This document shows positions 9,814-21,234 of a stretch of DNA of 64,000 bases, piece after piece. The notes under the pieces are model-generated. The model saw only the letters and a program-made list of their open reading frames with translations, searched no databases and was not told where the DNA came from. Origin of the DNA: Rallus limicola (lineage: Eukaryota; Chordata; Aves; Gruiformes; Rallidae). The stretch covers positions 3,539,287 to 3,603,286 of the forward strand of contig JAKCOZ010000015.1 in NCBI GenBank assembly GCA_022605955.1. Direction: 5' to 3'. The translations under genes were made by a program, and so were the position numbers. Positions within the stretch are counted from its first letter, which is position 1. Each line of letters begins with the position of its first letter.

Positions 9814-12396
9814 AGGTCACAGGTGCCAGAGCCAGACCTGATGGGTCATGGCCTCTCTCAGCGTCGCTTTTCAGTTTTAGGAGAGGGAAAGAAAGCTCCA
9901 TCTCCAAACTCACGTGCACAGGAGCAGGACAGAGCCTCAAGTCCCACCAGGTGCTGGTGTGGTGACCCTGCTCTCCAGGCACACCATCCAGGCTTGGTGG
10001 AGCCATCTTCCTTGGCAGAAGAGGAGCAGGAGCCACCACGACAGCACCTGATGGAAGTGTGCTGGTGTCTGTGGGAACACCCGTGGCTCAAGGAGACCAA
10101 GCAGATGGGAGGAATCACCCTAAAAGCCCTGGCAGACAAAAAAGAAGCCCCAGAAACATGAAGTGCTGCTAGAAGCAGAACACCCATGGGAGCCAGCTCT
10201 GTATGGAAAAATGGGAAGGAGAGCCCTGTCATCTCCCTGTGCCCCAGTGAGCAGCAAGAACCCAATGCTGGCACGGCTCCTGGCTCCCCACCACCCTCCT
10301 GAGACACCCTGTGTCCCTCTCATTAGTTTCTCATGGCCACTGGCAGCCAAGACCTCAAGGGTGACACGTATGAAGCATGTGCCAGGTCCCAGCCTGTGTC
10401 CTGCCTGAGGCAGTGCATCTTTCTCCTCATACAAAGGAATCCCCTCTTGATTCCCAGCTTAAGTAGAGCCAAGCTGCTCTTCCTTGCCTGGTGCCACCAC
10501 CGATGCTCACACACCTTGTGTGGGAAACAAGGGGTAGGTGACAGGGGCCAGCACAGGGGTCTTTCACTGGGGGTGTGCAGCTGGGGAGCAAGGGGGCTCA
10601 CTGTCAGCAGAGACAAACACCCCCAGCAACTCCACTCCTCAGCAATTCACCCCAGCCTGATGACAGGGTCCTGACAGTTAAAGGAAGACCCCCTGTACTG
10701 GCCCAGAGGTCCTCTTCTCCACCTCCAAATGCTAACCATAAGAAGGAGGAACACTCATCAGCACAGGGGAACTATGCAGCAAGAAATGTGTCTGGAAGAG
10801 GTGCCTCCCCTGGAAGCTCTGCCCCTCTCTCCCCCCCCAAGGAGACACCTCTGCAGAGTCCCTTCTGCAGCTGAGCTTGCTGGGAAGGTGCTGCCATCAG
10901 GCCTGACACCCAAGGGACTGTCCCCACTCCTGACCACTGGAGCAAGGAGCCCTAGGAGCTCCTGGCAGCTCAGCCCTGGGGACTGAGTGTGGCTTCTTCC
11001 CACCAACACCCACCCATGTACTGGCTGCTAGTACATCTTTTTGTCATCTCAAAAAGAAATGCTCCAGTGGATGTTCCCACCTCCAGAGCCATCCTGGAGG
11101 CTGATGCTCCAAAGGATGCTGGAGAACAGCCGGCGCTGCCATCCCTGCCCTGCCTGTCACAGCCCAGCAGCAGCAAGGACAACGTCAGAGCCTCATCATG
11201 CCTTTCACTGGCCAGGAGCAGTGGAGAGAAGTCATTGCTATGGGAACAGGCTATCAGAGATGACAGGAGGTGGCCTTTGCAGGCTCCTGAGAAGATGGGG
11301 ACTGTGGTGCTGCTTCCCGTTTCAGGAGGCTGTCGTTCAAGCTGTGCCTGGAAAATGTGCTGGGAAGGGAACTAAGCTCCGTCCCCAGGGATGACAGGCA
11401 CCACTGGAGCAGGGGACACACACCAGACACTAGCAGCACCCAGGACAAGGCACCCTGCCCGCTCAGACCCAGCGTCACCTTCACTCACTGATGCTGGGTC
11501 CCTGGCACGCGAGCCCCGTGGTGGCTCTGCCTCCCACTCAGAGTGGGACAGGGCTTCTTCTGGCCTTGGCAGAGAGGCCAGGGGAGGAGCACAGGAAGAA
11601 GGGGGAAAGCTCAGTGAATGGGGACAGTGAGAGATGGAGCTCAGCTGAGCCCAAACAATGGGCTGGGAAAGACAGAAGCAGGGACCAGCAGAAGTTAGCA
11701 TAAGATGGTGCCCTGTCCCTGCCAGGATGGGAGTGCTTCTGCTTCAGACAGCTCAGGCTGCCCTACAGTGAGGGGAAGTGATGGCCAAGGAGGTGACAAC
11801 CCATGGCCTTTCCACTAACAGGCCTGGTTTTAAATTAAATCAGACTGTCAGTCACCTACATAACCACTGGGAACCCTGAGGGCAACTGGTTATGGTGGTG
11901 TCCTCACAGGTCAAACTATCCCACATGTCTCTAGGTCCAACTGCACAACCTGTGCTCATGCAAATCCCTTCCAGATCACAGAAACCTCCTCAGGTCACCT
12001 CCAAAAGCTTGAGCTCAGCACTTAAGCACATAGCCCAGAATTAACCATGAAGCCTCTTGAGCCCTGGGGAAAACAGGCAACAGAAAGGCAGCTGAGGTTT
12101 GTCCTTTGGTACTCTGGGGCTCACAGACATGAGCTCTGCTCAGGCTTTCTGTGACCTTCCTCAAGTCACTTCATCTCTACCTGTCCCTGATGGCTTCCAA
12201 CAGGAGGCAACAGCTCCCCTCTTGCAGAGCACACTGTAAGGCACAGCAGGAGGAGAACATGCTGAGAGGAGAAGAGCAGCACCAAGAATGTTGCTCTTTT
12301 CCTAGAAGTTCACCCCAGAAGGCTGAAAAACAACAAACAAGGTAAACCTGCAGCATGTCAACCAGAACACTGCACTTCATGTCTCCTTCTCCATAA
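9814..12396. other. Unique non-coding sequence (2.6 kb)
   Basis: No gene, transposon or tandem repeat was recognised. Open frames overlap on both strands and lack known domains. Confidence 0.5.
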
Positions 12397-12826
12397 GATG
12401 CTGAAGGGCCTGGAGCATCTCCCCTGTGAGGAAAGGCTGAGGGAGCTGGGGCTGTTCAGCCTGGAGAAGAGAAGACTAAGGGGGGACCTGATGAATGTTG
12501 ATCACTCTCTGAAGGATGGGATGCAGGGGGAAATGGGCAGCCCCTTTTCAGTGTCTGTGGGGACAGGACAAGGGGCAATGGCTGCAAGTTGGAGCAGAGG
12601 AAGTTCCCCACCAGCATGGGGAAGAACTTTTCCCCAGTGAGGGTGAGGGAGCCCTGGGCCAGGCTGCCCAGGGGGGTGTGGAGTCTCCATCTCTGGAGAG
12701 ATTCCAGCCCCGTCTGGACGCCGCCCTGTGCACTATGAGCTGGGAGCTGCTTTGGCAGGGGGTTGGACCCCAGGAGCTCTCCAGGTCCCTTCCAACTCCT
12801 GGGATTCTATGATTCTAAGATTCTAT
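12397..12826 (+). mobile_element. CR1 LINE, group B, 5'-truncated
   Basis: This plus-strand copy of about 430 bp starts inside '[18 protein letters not shown]' and ends with GATTCTATGATTCTAAGATTCTAT. It is nearly identical to the equivalent parts of the copies at 7151 and 30449, including the '[14 protein letters not shown]' variant. The ORF2 remnant stops at 'WGRTFPQ'. Confidence 0.96.
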
Positions 12827-12961
12827 AAAGCTTCAAAACCACACAGCATCATTTCAGAAGTACCACAAAGGACTATCTTGGCTTTTTCTTGCCTTATTTT
12901 CCTCTCCTTCCTGTTAACAGTGAAATCTGTGCTTGTTTGGAAAACAAAACCAACCTGATAA

Positions 12962-12980
12962 ACACACACACACACACACA
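12962..12980. repeat. (AC)n microsatellite
   Basis: About nine and a half uninterrupted AC dinucleotides are present. Confidence 0.95.
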
Positions 12981-13109
12981 TCCCAGATGGATACCAAAAT
13001 ACCACAGATAAACCACCCAGCAACAGGCTCCTGTGACGAAGGACTGATGTCAGAGGCCATAAAGATGCTCTGCCCATCTCCACCAGCCAGACCCTAATCA
13101 CAGCAGAAG

Positions 13110-13530
13110 GCTCCTGGCTTGGGCCAAGCCAATGCAATTGCATTTTAATTTGCAAACTGTGCATATTTTCCTGCTGATGTTTATGCTGAGCTGCAGAGCA
13201 GTGCTCTGCCACTGACCAGATAATTGCCAGAGAGTTAGCTCCTGCCTAGGGTACTTTAACCTTGCTGTTTATATTCAGCACCGTGATGGTTTGAAGTCCA
13301 ACTCTGAAGCACTTGAGGGTAATAAACTGGGAGAGGGGAGGGGGAGGGGGCTATGCTCTGCTGTTATGATTCTGCAAAGGTTTCTGTTTTCTTTCTTGTT
13401 ATCCTAATAACCCTTTTATAGAGCACATTGTTGGCAAAGCCCTCTGCTGAGGCAGCCGGTTCTGGGTAGGCACAAGACAATTTGCAAAAGCAATAAACTG
13501 ACATTCAGCTGAAAAAGCCTGCTAAGAGAG
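13110..13530. other. AT-rich block, candidate conserved non-coding element
   Basis: The block contains TGCAATTGCATTTTAATTTG, TGCATATTTTCC and repeated AATAAAC and TTTATA motifs in an otherwise GC-richer region, plus a G-rich stretch at about 13330-13350. This resembles the composition of vertebrate conserved enhancers, but conservation is untested. Confidence 0.25.
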
Positions 13531-13847
13531 ATGAGCCATCAGCAAATCCCCCTGCACATGCATGGCCTTAAAGGCATGCTGGGTTTATAGTGCACTGAAA
13601 ACCTCCCCACCCCACCCCAAGTAAATGAAAAAGCAACCCAAACCAGTGGTGGCCCAGCCACATCGGAGTGTTGCAGCATCAGACGCTGGCTCTCTGCTCT
13701 TGGAAGTTGGAGGTGCCCCATGGACACCAGCCACAGGCACCCACTTCACAGGAACCCAGTGGGAAGCACTAAATGAAGCTGCATGAATACAGGCTGGCTG
13801 ATGGCCTCTGCCTCCCTTAACTCCTGCCTCTCCCATCCCTGGAAGCT

Positions 13848-13925
13848 GTCACCCCATCTCTGGGATGGCACCCCATCTCTGGGATGGCACCTCATCTCTG
13901 GGATGTCACCTCATCTCTGGGATGG
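13848..13925. repeat. 19-bp minisatellite, about 4 copies
   Basis: The motif CACCCCATCTCTGGGATGG repeats four times, with C/T changes at CACCCC versus CACCTC and GG versus GT at the unit end. Confidence 0.95.
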
Positions 13926-14420
13926 CTGAAGAGGAAGGTGGGTGCTCCTAGGCTGCCAGGGCTCCCAGGCCAGTGTGCTGCTGCACACTGATGGCACATG
14001 TGTACTGCAAGCCACAGCCCACCAGAGCCCTGTGCAATGGCATTTTGACTCCCTGTCTGGCCGTGCGGGGTTCCCCTCCAAGCTCCCCTGGAGCATCATG
14101 TCAGCAGCTCGTGGTCACCCTACAGCCAACACTCACAGCTCAGGATTCCCACTGGTCAATCTCCCACTCACTGAATCACCCACCAAGAGCTGGGTGAGCT
14201 CCTGTGCTCACCCACAGACTGTGTCACCCTCCTGCCCCGTGCCACCCCTCTGCACCATGCCATCCTGCCATCCCAGCTGCTTCACCTTGTAGCTGCCCAG
14301 TCTTCAAGGTTGTGGGGCTCCATGGTGACAGCCTGACCCTCCTCTTACCCCCACAGTACAGCTGGAGATTTGACTAGCACATCCCATTTTGTGGGCAGGC
14401 CGTTATCCAAAAAGAAGATG

Positions 14421-14442
14421 AATCTTATAAAAAAATAAGATT
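14421..14442. repeat. Perfect 8-bp inverted repeat with A6 loop
   Basis: AATCTTAT (14421-14428) and ATAAGATT (14435-14442) are exact reverse complements separated by six A residues. The stem is AT-only except for one C:G pair. It is not followed by a T run on either strand that would suggest a pol III terminator. Confidence 0.8.
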
Positions 14443-14937
14443 AATTTGGAGGCTGGAGAGCTGCACCAGGAACATCCTTCAGCTCTACTAGTTACACACA
14501 TCCCAGTCCTTTCTCTAAGTACCTCATTGGTTTCAGTGTAGACAAGCACAAAATGTAGCTTTGAAGGGTCTCTGGCCAGCCAAGGACACAGGCTCCAAAG
14601 AATAAGTTATCAGCTGAGGTGTAAAGAAGAGCAGAATTTATTGTGCTCAGAGCCAGCTGGGCTGGAGAAATCAAGAGTGAGAAAATAGAGACATATTACC
14701 AGGGCAAAGCCTACCACAGAGTCTTAAGCCTAGACTTTTGCAGGCAGCTAATCCTGCTACCATTAAAACAGAAGCTGAGGGCTTCTAATGGCAGAGCTGT
14801 TTATGGAGAGCTCATCTCACTTCTTCGTCCCCTCCCTGAGATACTGGTGGGGGAAAGAGCTTCATAACCCAGAGACCTGCTGGACAAAAGGCAAACAGAT
14901 GTCAACAGGAGCAGGGAGGAGACAGGGAGAGGATCTG

Positions 14938-16408
14938 GTGGCACGTCCAACAGCCCCACTGATGGCCCTGTGGCACGTCCAACAGCCCCACTGATGGCCC
15001 TGTGGCATGTCCAACAGCCCCACTGATGGCCCTGTGGCACGTCCAGTAGCCCCACTGATGGCCCTGTGGCATGTCCAACAGCCCCACTGATGGCCCTGTG
15101 GCACGTCCAACAGCCCCACTGATGGCCCTGGGGCACGTCCAACAGCCCCACTGATGGCCCTGTGGCACGTCCAACAGCCCCACTGATGGCCCTGTGGCAC
15201 GTCCAGCAGCCCCACTGATGGCCCTGGGGCACATCCAGTAGCCCCACTGATGGCCCTGGGGCATGTCCAGCAGCCCCACTGATGGCCCTGTGGCACGTCC
15301 AGCAGCCCCACTGATGGCCCTGTGGCACGTCCAACAGCCCCACTGATGGCCCTGTGGCACGTCCAACAGCCCCACTGATGGCCCTGTGGCACGTCCAGCA
15401 GCCCCACTGATGGCCCTGTGGCACGTCCAGTAGCCCCACTGATGGCCCTGTGGCACGTCCAACAGCCCCACTGATGGCCCTGTGGCACGTCCAGTAGCCC
15501 CACTGATGGCCCTGGGGCACGTCCAACAGCCCCACTGATGGCCCTGTGGCACGTCCAGCAGCCCCACTGATGGCCCTGTGGCACGTCCAGTAGCCCCACT
15601 GATGGCCCTGTGGCACGTCCAGTAGCCCCACTGATGGCCCTGGGGCACGTCCAACAGCCCCACTGATGCCCTGTGGCATGTCCAGTAGCCCCACTGATGG
15701 CCCTGTGGCACGTCCAGCAGCCCCACTGATGGCCCTGTGGCACGTCCAGTAGCCCCACTGATGGCCCTGTGGCACGTCCAGCAGCCCCACTGATGGCCCT
15801 GTGGCACGTCCAGTAGCCCCACTGATGGCCCTGGGGCATGTCCAGTAGCCCCACTGATGGCCCTGTGGCATGTCCAACAGCCCCACTGATGGCCCTGTGG
15901 CACGTCCAACAGCCCCACTGATGGCCCTGTGGCACATCCACTAGCCCCACTGATGGCCCTGTGGCACGTCCAACAGCCCCACTGATGGCCCTGTGGCATG
16001 TCCAACAGCCCCACTGATGGCCCTGTGGCACGTCCAACAGCCCCACTGATGGCCCTGTGGCACGTCCAGTAGCCCCACTGATGGCCCTGTGGCACGTCCA
16101 ACAGCCCCACTGATGCCCTGTGGCATGTCCAGTAGCCCCACTGATGGCCCTGTGGCACGTCCAGCAGCCCCACTGATGGCCCTGTGGCACGTCCAGTAGC
16201 CCCACTGATGGCCCTGTGGCACGTCCAGCAGCCCCACTGATGGCCCTGTAGCACATCCAGTAGCCCCACTGATGGCCCTGTGGCACGTCCAACAGCCCCA
16301 CTGATGGCCCTGTGGCACGTCCAACAGCCCCACTGATGGCCCTGTGGCACGTCCAGCAGCCCCACTGATGGCCCTGTGGCACGTCCAACAGCCCCACTGA
16401 TGGCCCTG
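14938..16408. repeat. 32-bp minisatellite, 46 tandem units
   Basis: The array is 1471 bp of a 32-bp unit (GTGGCACGTCCAACAGCC followed by CCACTGATGGCCCT). I count 46 units. Variants are at CCAACAG/CCAGCAG/CCAGTAG, CACG/CATG/CACA and TGTGG/TGGGG. Two units (junctions near 15666 and 16113) share the same 1-bp deletion (GATGCC instead of GATGGCC). The five-unit pattern around each is the same, showing a 14-unit (447 bp) internal duplication. The minus strand has no stop trinucleotide in the unit, so all three frames stay open (up to 511 codons). Because 32 is not a multiple of 3, each frame reads the same 32-residue period. I do not regard this as a gene. Confidence 0.98.
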
Positions 16409-17593
16409 CTCGCTCAGAGGGAACAGGCTGGGCTTTGCTTTACAACCTGTGCAGCTCAAACAGTTCACCGTGCTGTCACCTTCTCTCTCCAGTCCTCTAC
16501 CAAGCCTTGTCCCACCTAACATCGTCACAGAGGCCTTGTACAAGCTCACTGAATCACCACACAGCTCCCTGGGAATCATTCCCAGGACTGGTGGAGCTTT
16601 GGGGCACCAGCACAGGGCCACCCATCAGTGGAGAGCCTCACTGGCTTTGCAGCATGGCCCCCACCTCTGCAGTGGGACAGACACCAGTGGCCAGGCTGTG
16701 CCGGTGGCTGTGGCAGACTGGTCCTTAACCAGGCAGAGAGCAGGGAGGGAGGGAGGAGCTGCAGAGCAGGTGAATAGAGAGGGAGCAGCAGCTTGCTGCT
16801 GGCTGGAGTCCTGGCAGCCCTGCTTGGTGCTTTGTCAACACTCCCCTCTGCTTAATCTTCTTTTCTCAAGAGCATCTTGTTTCAATGGGATGATTCTTAT
16901 CAGCACCATCAGCTCCTCCAGTGAAAGGGGCTTGACCACCCTTCTCCCTGCTCTCTGCAGCCCCCTTCCTCCAGGTGCACACTGCCCCTCACCCCACGCC
17001 ACCCCATCCTTCTCGCGTGCTCCATCCCCTCTGACTCAAAGCTGCCCAAGTCCTCTCCTTACCTTGCTCCATCCCCTCCCTCCATGGGGACCTGCCATGA
17101 CCTCCTACCCATTAAAATCCCCTTTTGGGCTTCCCACTCCCTTCTCTTGCCCTCCTCCTGCCCATCACCTTCCCAGGGTGCCACCCTACTTGGGCCAGAG
17201 AGAGGTCCTACTCCACAGAGGATGAGCAGGGACAGACACACGACCAGTGGTGCAGTCAGGACAATGTGGCTCAGACACCCCGTTTCTCCCCAACATACCT
17301 CAGCCTGTTGACCCCAAGTGCCCCAGCAGACCCTAACTCCCCAGCCTGCTGCCTTCCCACCTCCTGGCAAAGCTCTCAGCCATCAATCCTTAAAAGCACT
17401 CAGCTCCAGAAGAGAGTCCAGCTGAGCAAGAGGGTTGGCTGCTCCAGCTGCTGTCCAGCAACCAGCTTAATCTCACAAGAGAAGAGAGAAACAAATCCCT
17501 TCTCAGGGTGGCACAGTGGTGCTCTTTCTCCCCACCCACTTCTCAAAATAAGGGCACCTGGAGCAAAAACTTCAGGGAACAGGGAGGGTTGAG

Positions 17594-17745
17594 TTGTTTT
17601 GGGGTTTTTTTTGGGTATTTTTATTTTTTTTTTTTACATTTCATGTCCCTTTTATTTAAAAAAAAATGCTTTATGCAGCTGTCAGAAACCAAAATGAGAA
17701 TTTTGTATGTTGGTTTTTTGGGTGGTTTTTTTTTTTTTTTAGCAG
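17594..17745. repeat. T-rich low-complexity tract
   Basis: Several T runs (about 8 to 14 bases) are interrupted by short A-rich and G-containing pieces, including AAAAAAAAATG near 17660. Confidence 0.75.
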
Positions 17746-18458
17746 TCTTTGAAATAAGGATGCTATGTGGGATCAATTTTTTATGGCAGTAAAGTAAAGG
17801 GGGGAAAATAGCAGCAATTTTCTCTTTTGAACATGGCCTATTTAATGGCATGGATGTCACAGTGCAGCTTTATCCAGAGAGAGAGAGAAAAAGCCACAAA
17901 ATGGTACTGTGGTCAATCAAAGACTTCTACACTACAATCTCCTTCTCCATCTCTCCTCCAGCCAGCTGAGATTTCCATCACTTCTCCTCTTAGCCTTTCT
18001 TCTTGGCTCTCCCCTCTCTTGCAGCCTTAACAGAAGTTAAAATAAAGCACTAAGTGCCCAGATCCAACAGCCCCTCTGTGGAAAAACGCTGGTGCCCCAG
18101 GCACAGCCTCTCCTGGGGAATCCCAGAGCGATGCAACAGTGCTGGCAACCCCCAGGGAGGTGGGGAAACTGGGTTGCTGCTCTGGTGGGAGCTGCTGTGA
18201 CACAGCAGGAGCAAGGAAACCTGTTTCCAAAGGGGATGCTTAATCCCACAGCACATCCCAGTGCCCCAGGGAAAGCTGCTGGGGACAGGTGCACATGGGG
18301 ACATGCACCCCAACCCTGGGTGCTGTCTGCCTGCAGCAAGAACAGGCACCCCAGGGAGCTGCCGTAGGTTTGAGTCTGGGACTGGAGCCGGAGGAGTCTG
18401 GCAGGGAGACAAGTTTCTTTCAAGCTCTGTCAGCTTGTTTAGATCCCATTTTTAGGAC

Positions 18459-18477
18459 TTTTTTTTTTTTTTTTTTT
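18459..18477. repeat. Poly-T run (19)
   Basis: Nineteen consecutive T residues are followed by GGGTGG. No retroposed sequence is recognised upstream on the minus strand that it could be the tail of. Confidence 0.9.
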
Positions 18478-20643
18478 GGGTGGAAAAAACCTTGTATGGA
18501 CTAAAATACACCCAGGATTGCATTTCTTCTCCATTGTACTGAAAGCCACAATGTGTTTCAGCCCTGTCCCATGCAGCAGCCAAAGGTGTTCACATGCCCA
18601 GTTCCAGTAAGCAGCACAGAGTAGTACCCAGCCAGGGCACAAACAGCCTTGGGAAGGAGTGGGAATGCCCATTGTTTTGATTATTTCAGCCTTAATTAGA
18701 CACACACTGGAGGCTTGGAGCCAAGTTTCAGATCCCAGCTTCCCTGAGGTTTGAGAGCGCTGGGGTCTGAGGTTTGGTTTCAGAGTCAGAACCATTTAAT
18801 TCTCATCATTAACAACATGGGGAGGGACTTTACCCCAGCCTAATCCCTGCCATAATTAGCTGTGAACAAGGAGGACACACAGACCTCTGGCTTTGAGCAT
18901 AACCGACCTTCAAATGTCAAACACCTCTGCATCCCCTGCTCTGCTCTTGATGCTGGGGCTGGCAGCAGGGATGTCAGGATGGTGGCTGTGGAGGAGTGGG
19001 CTTCTCCTGGGAACCTCAGCCCTTGTCCTTCCTGCATGCAGCCATGGGGGTGACTCTCACTGGACAGCTGAGCCCCTGGTGATGGCACTGCCACACACAG
19101 CAAGGGAGCTCTGTGCTTTGCCTGTCTGTCACCACCAGCTTTCGTTTGACACCAAGTGGAGGGGGAAGTGACTTGCCTGAACCCAGACAGCAGCATGGAA
19201 GACAAGAGTAAGAGACCACAGCCTGACACCACTCCACACCTGAATCCCACAGGGCACTGCACTGTTAAGGGTTAAAACCAATGAAAACACTAGAGAGGGA
19301 GACAAGGGGGCAGGAGGAGATGTCCCCATAGGAAGCTGCAGCCCAGCTACTCGCTGACACTTCCACCACAGCTGCAGGACAGGGAAGACACGCAGGAGCC
19401 CATCCCGCCCGGCTGTGCTGACAGACAAACCCCACCCGGGGCTGGAGCTGGCACTCAGAGCTTCCCACCCTCCCCAGCTTGGGCACGGGACACCCCAGAG
19501 CCCATCGCCCTCCAGCTGCCTGAGCAGCCTCTGCTGCTCCCCCTCTGCGCTCCTGCCCGCTGATTTTCACACCCAGGAGCCCACCAGCTCTGTGGGGACC
19601 CGGGTGCCACCAGAAGTGCAGCGCAGGGTGACCCTGAGGCGGCTCTGGCTGCCTCGCTCTGCCCTGACTGTGCTCCACTCCACAAAAGGCTGCTCTGCCT
19701 CCAAGGGCACGGGAAGGACACAGGGGCTGCCAGGCTCTCGCTGCAGCAGGGAGGGTGCATGGGGTGTCACGGCACTCACAGAGAAAGGGGCTGCCCAGGG
19801 AGAGGCCCCAGGACAAGCAAAACACACATGTGCTCCCCAGGTGACACCCCCACTGCTGTCCACACCGACCCACTGGCCCCCTGGGCCCAGTCCCCACCCC
19901 GGGGTGGCCATGCAGCCTCAGGCCCCAGCTTCCCCGTGCACACTGGGCACGGAGCAGAGCGAAGCAAAGAGTCCCAGTGGCACCTGGTACCCCCCTGAAC
20001 GAAGGGCAAAGGGACAGCTCTGACGCAGGGAGGAGCACAGCGCGGTGCCGGCTGCTAGGGGAAGGTGCTCCAGCAAGCTGCACTGCTGTTATCAGCACTG
20101 CTCACACAACATCCCACTAAACCTTCACCTCAACCAGCCCTGAGCAGCTCTGGCAGCACCTGCTGCCCCAGCGTGCAGGGCAAGGCCCGAGGACAGCGGT
20201 AGGCCCTGGAGCAGCCTCGCCCCGTGCCCACCCTCTGCTGATGTTTGCCAGGTGCTGTTTACAGAGGCAAGTGCTCACCTCCCTGCAGCTCCACTGCGCT
20301 TTGGGAGAACAAGATAGCAAAGAGCCAGGGTGCAGGAGGTGGGTGCTTCTGCTGGCACCGGGGTCACAGCAGGGAGGGCACCCTGTGCTGTGCAGCAGCA
20401 CCCAGAGATCCCCCAGGGATCTCCAGCGTGGGGGCTGTAAGCCCCTTTCAAGTGCCTCAGAAGCCAACACCTGCCCAAGAGGAAATGCTGCCAGGCACCC
20501 TTTACATCAGCCCCAAGGCTTTGCCCCACACGCTGGGAGCACCAGGGAACACCAGTGTGCTGCAGCCCTGCCTGCTCTGCCTACAGCTGGTGCCTGCTGG
20601 GGATGGGGAGAGCGGGGTAGAGATGGGCACTGGCACAGGCCGG

Positions 20644-21234
20644 ACTGTCCCTCTCTGCTCTGCCCTCAGGAGGCCCCAGCTGGAGTCCTGTGTCCAGAGC
20701 TGGGGCCCCAACACAAGAGAGATGTGGGGCTGTTGGAGAGGGGTCAGAGGAGCCACAGAGATGCTCAGAGGGCTGGAGCAGCTCCCCTATGAAGAGAGGC
20801 TGAGGGAGCTGGGCTGGGTCAGCCTGGAGAAGAGAAGGCTGTGGGGGGACCTCATTGCAGCCTGCCAGTCCCTGAAGGGAGCAGAGACACAGGAGGGGAA
20901 TCAGCTTGTTCAAAGGGTAGAGACTGGCAGGACAAGGGGGATGGAGTGAAGCTAAAGGAGGGAAGGGTTAGATTAGATATTAGGGGGAAGGTCTTTAGAT
21001 TAGATCTTAGGGTGAAGGTTTTTACAGAGAGAGTGGTGAGGGGCTGGAACAGGCTGCCCAGAGAGGGGGTGGATGCCCCATGTCTGGGGGTGTTCAAGGC
21101 CAGGTTGGCTGGGGCCCTGGGCAGCCTTGTGTAGCTCCAGGCCTGGAGGTTGGTGTCCCTGCCTGTGGCAGGGGGGTTGGAGCTCTGTGATCCTTGGGGT
21201 CCCTTCCAACCCAGGCCATTCCATGATTCTATGA
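20644..21234 (+). mobile_element. CR1 LINE, group C, 5'-truncated
   Basis: This plus-strand copy carries 'RRPQLESCVQSWGPNTREMW', '[18 protein letters not shown]' and 'SLEKRRLWGDLIAACQSL', then stops at 'GRTRGME'. The C-terminus resumes in another frame. A short internal duplication gives 'RLDIRGKVFRLDLRVKVF' (about 20967-21021). The tail is CCATGATTCTATGAC. Confidence 0.95.
20967..21021 (+). repeat. Short tandem duplication inside CR1
   Basis: TTAGATTAGATATTAGGGGG and TTAGATTAGATCTTAGGGTG occur back to back with the following AAGGT piece. Sister copies at 9223 (minus strand) and 33239 have one copy only, so this is private to the element. Confidence 0.85.

Larger units (their letters stand above)
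12827..14937. other. Unique non-coding sequence with small repeats
   Basis: No gene was recognised. The stretch holds a CA microsatellite, an AT-rich block (about 13110-13530), a short 19-bp minisatellite and a perfect AT-rich hairpin, listed separately. Confidence 0.5.
16409..20643. other. Unique non-coding sequence (4.2 kb)
   Basis: No exon or transposon was recognised. Two T-rich areas (17594-17745 and 18459-18477) are present. 19380-20230 is GC-rich with long open frames on both strands, but none has a recognisable domain or splice-bounded exon I can support. Confidence 0.45.

Noticed and set aside
14801..16621. Long minus-strand open frames (378-511 codons) as a repeat-protein gene
   Set aside because: The frames exist only because the 32-bp unit lacks stop trinucleotides; all three frames give the same periodic peptide, and there is no unique domain, signal peptide or splice context.
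19265..20098. 277-codon minus-strand frame in GC-rich DNA as a gene
   Set aside because: Overlapping long frames occur on both strands, as expected from GC-rich sequence; no known domain or splice evidence was seen.
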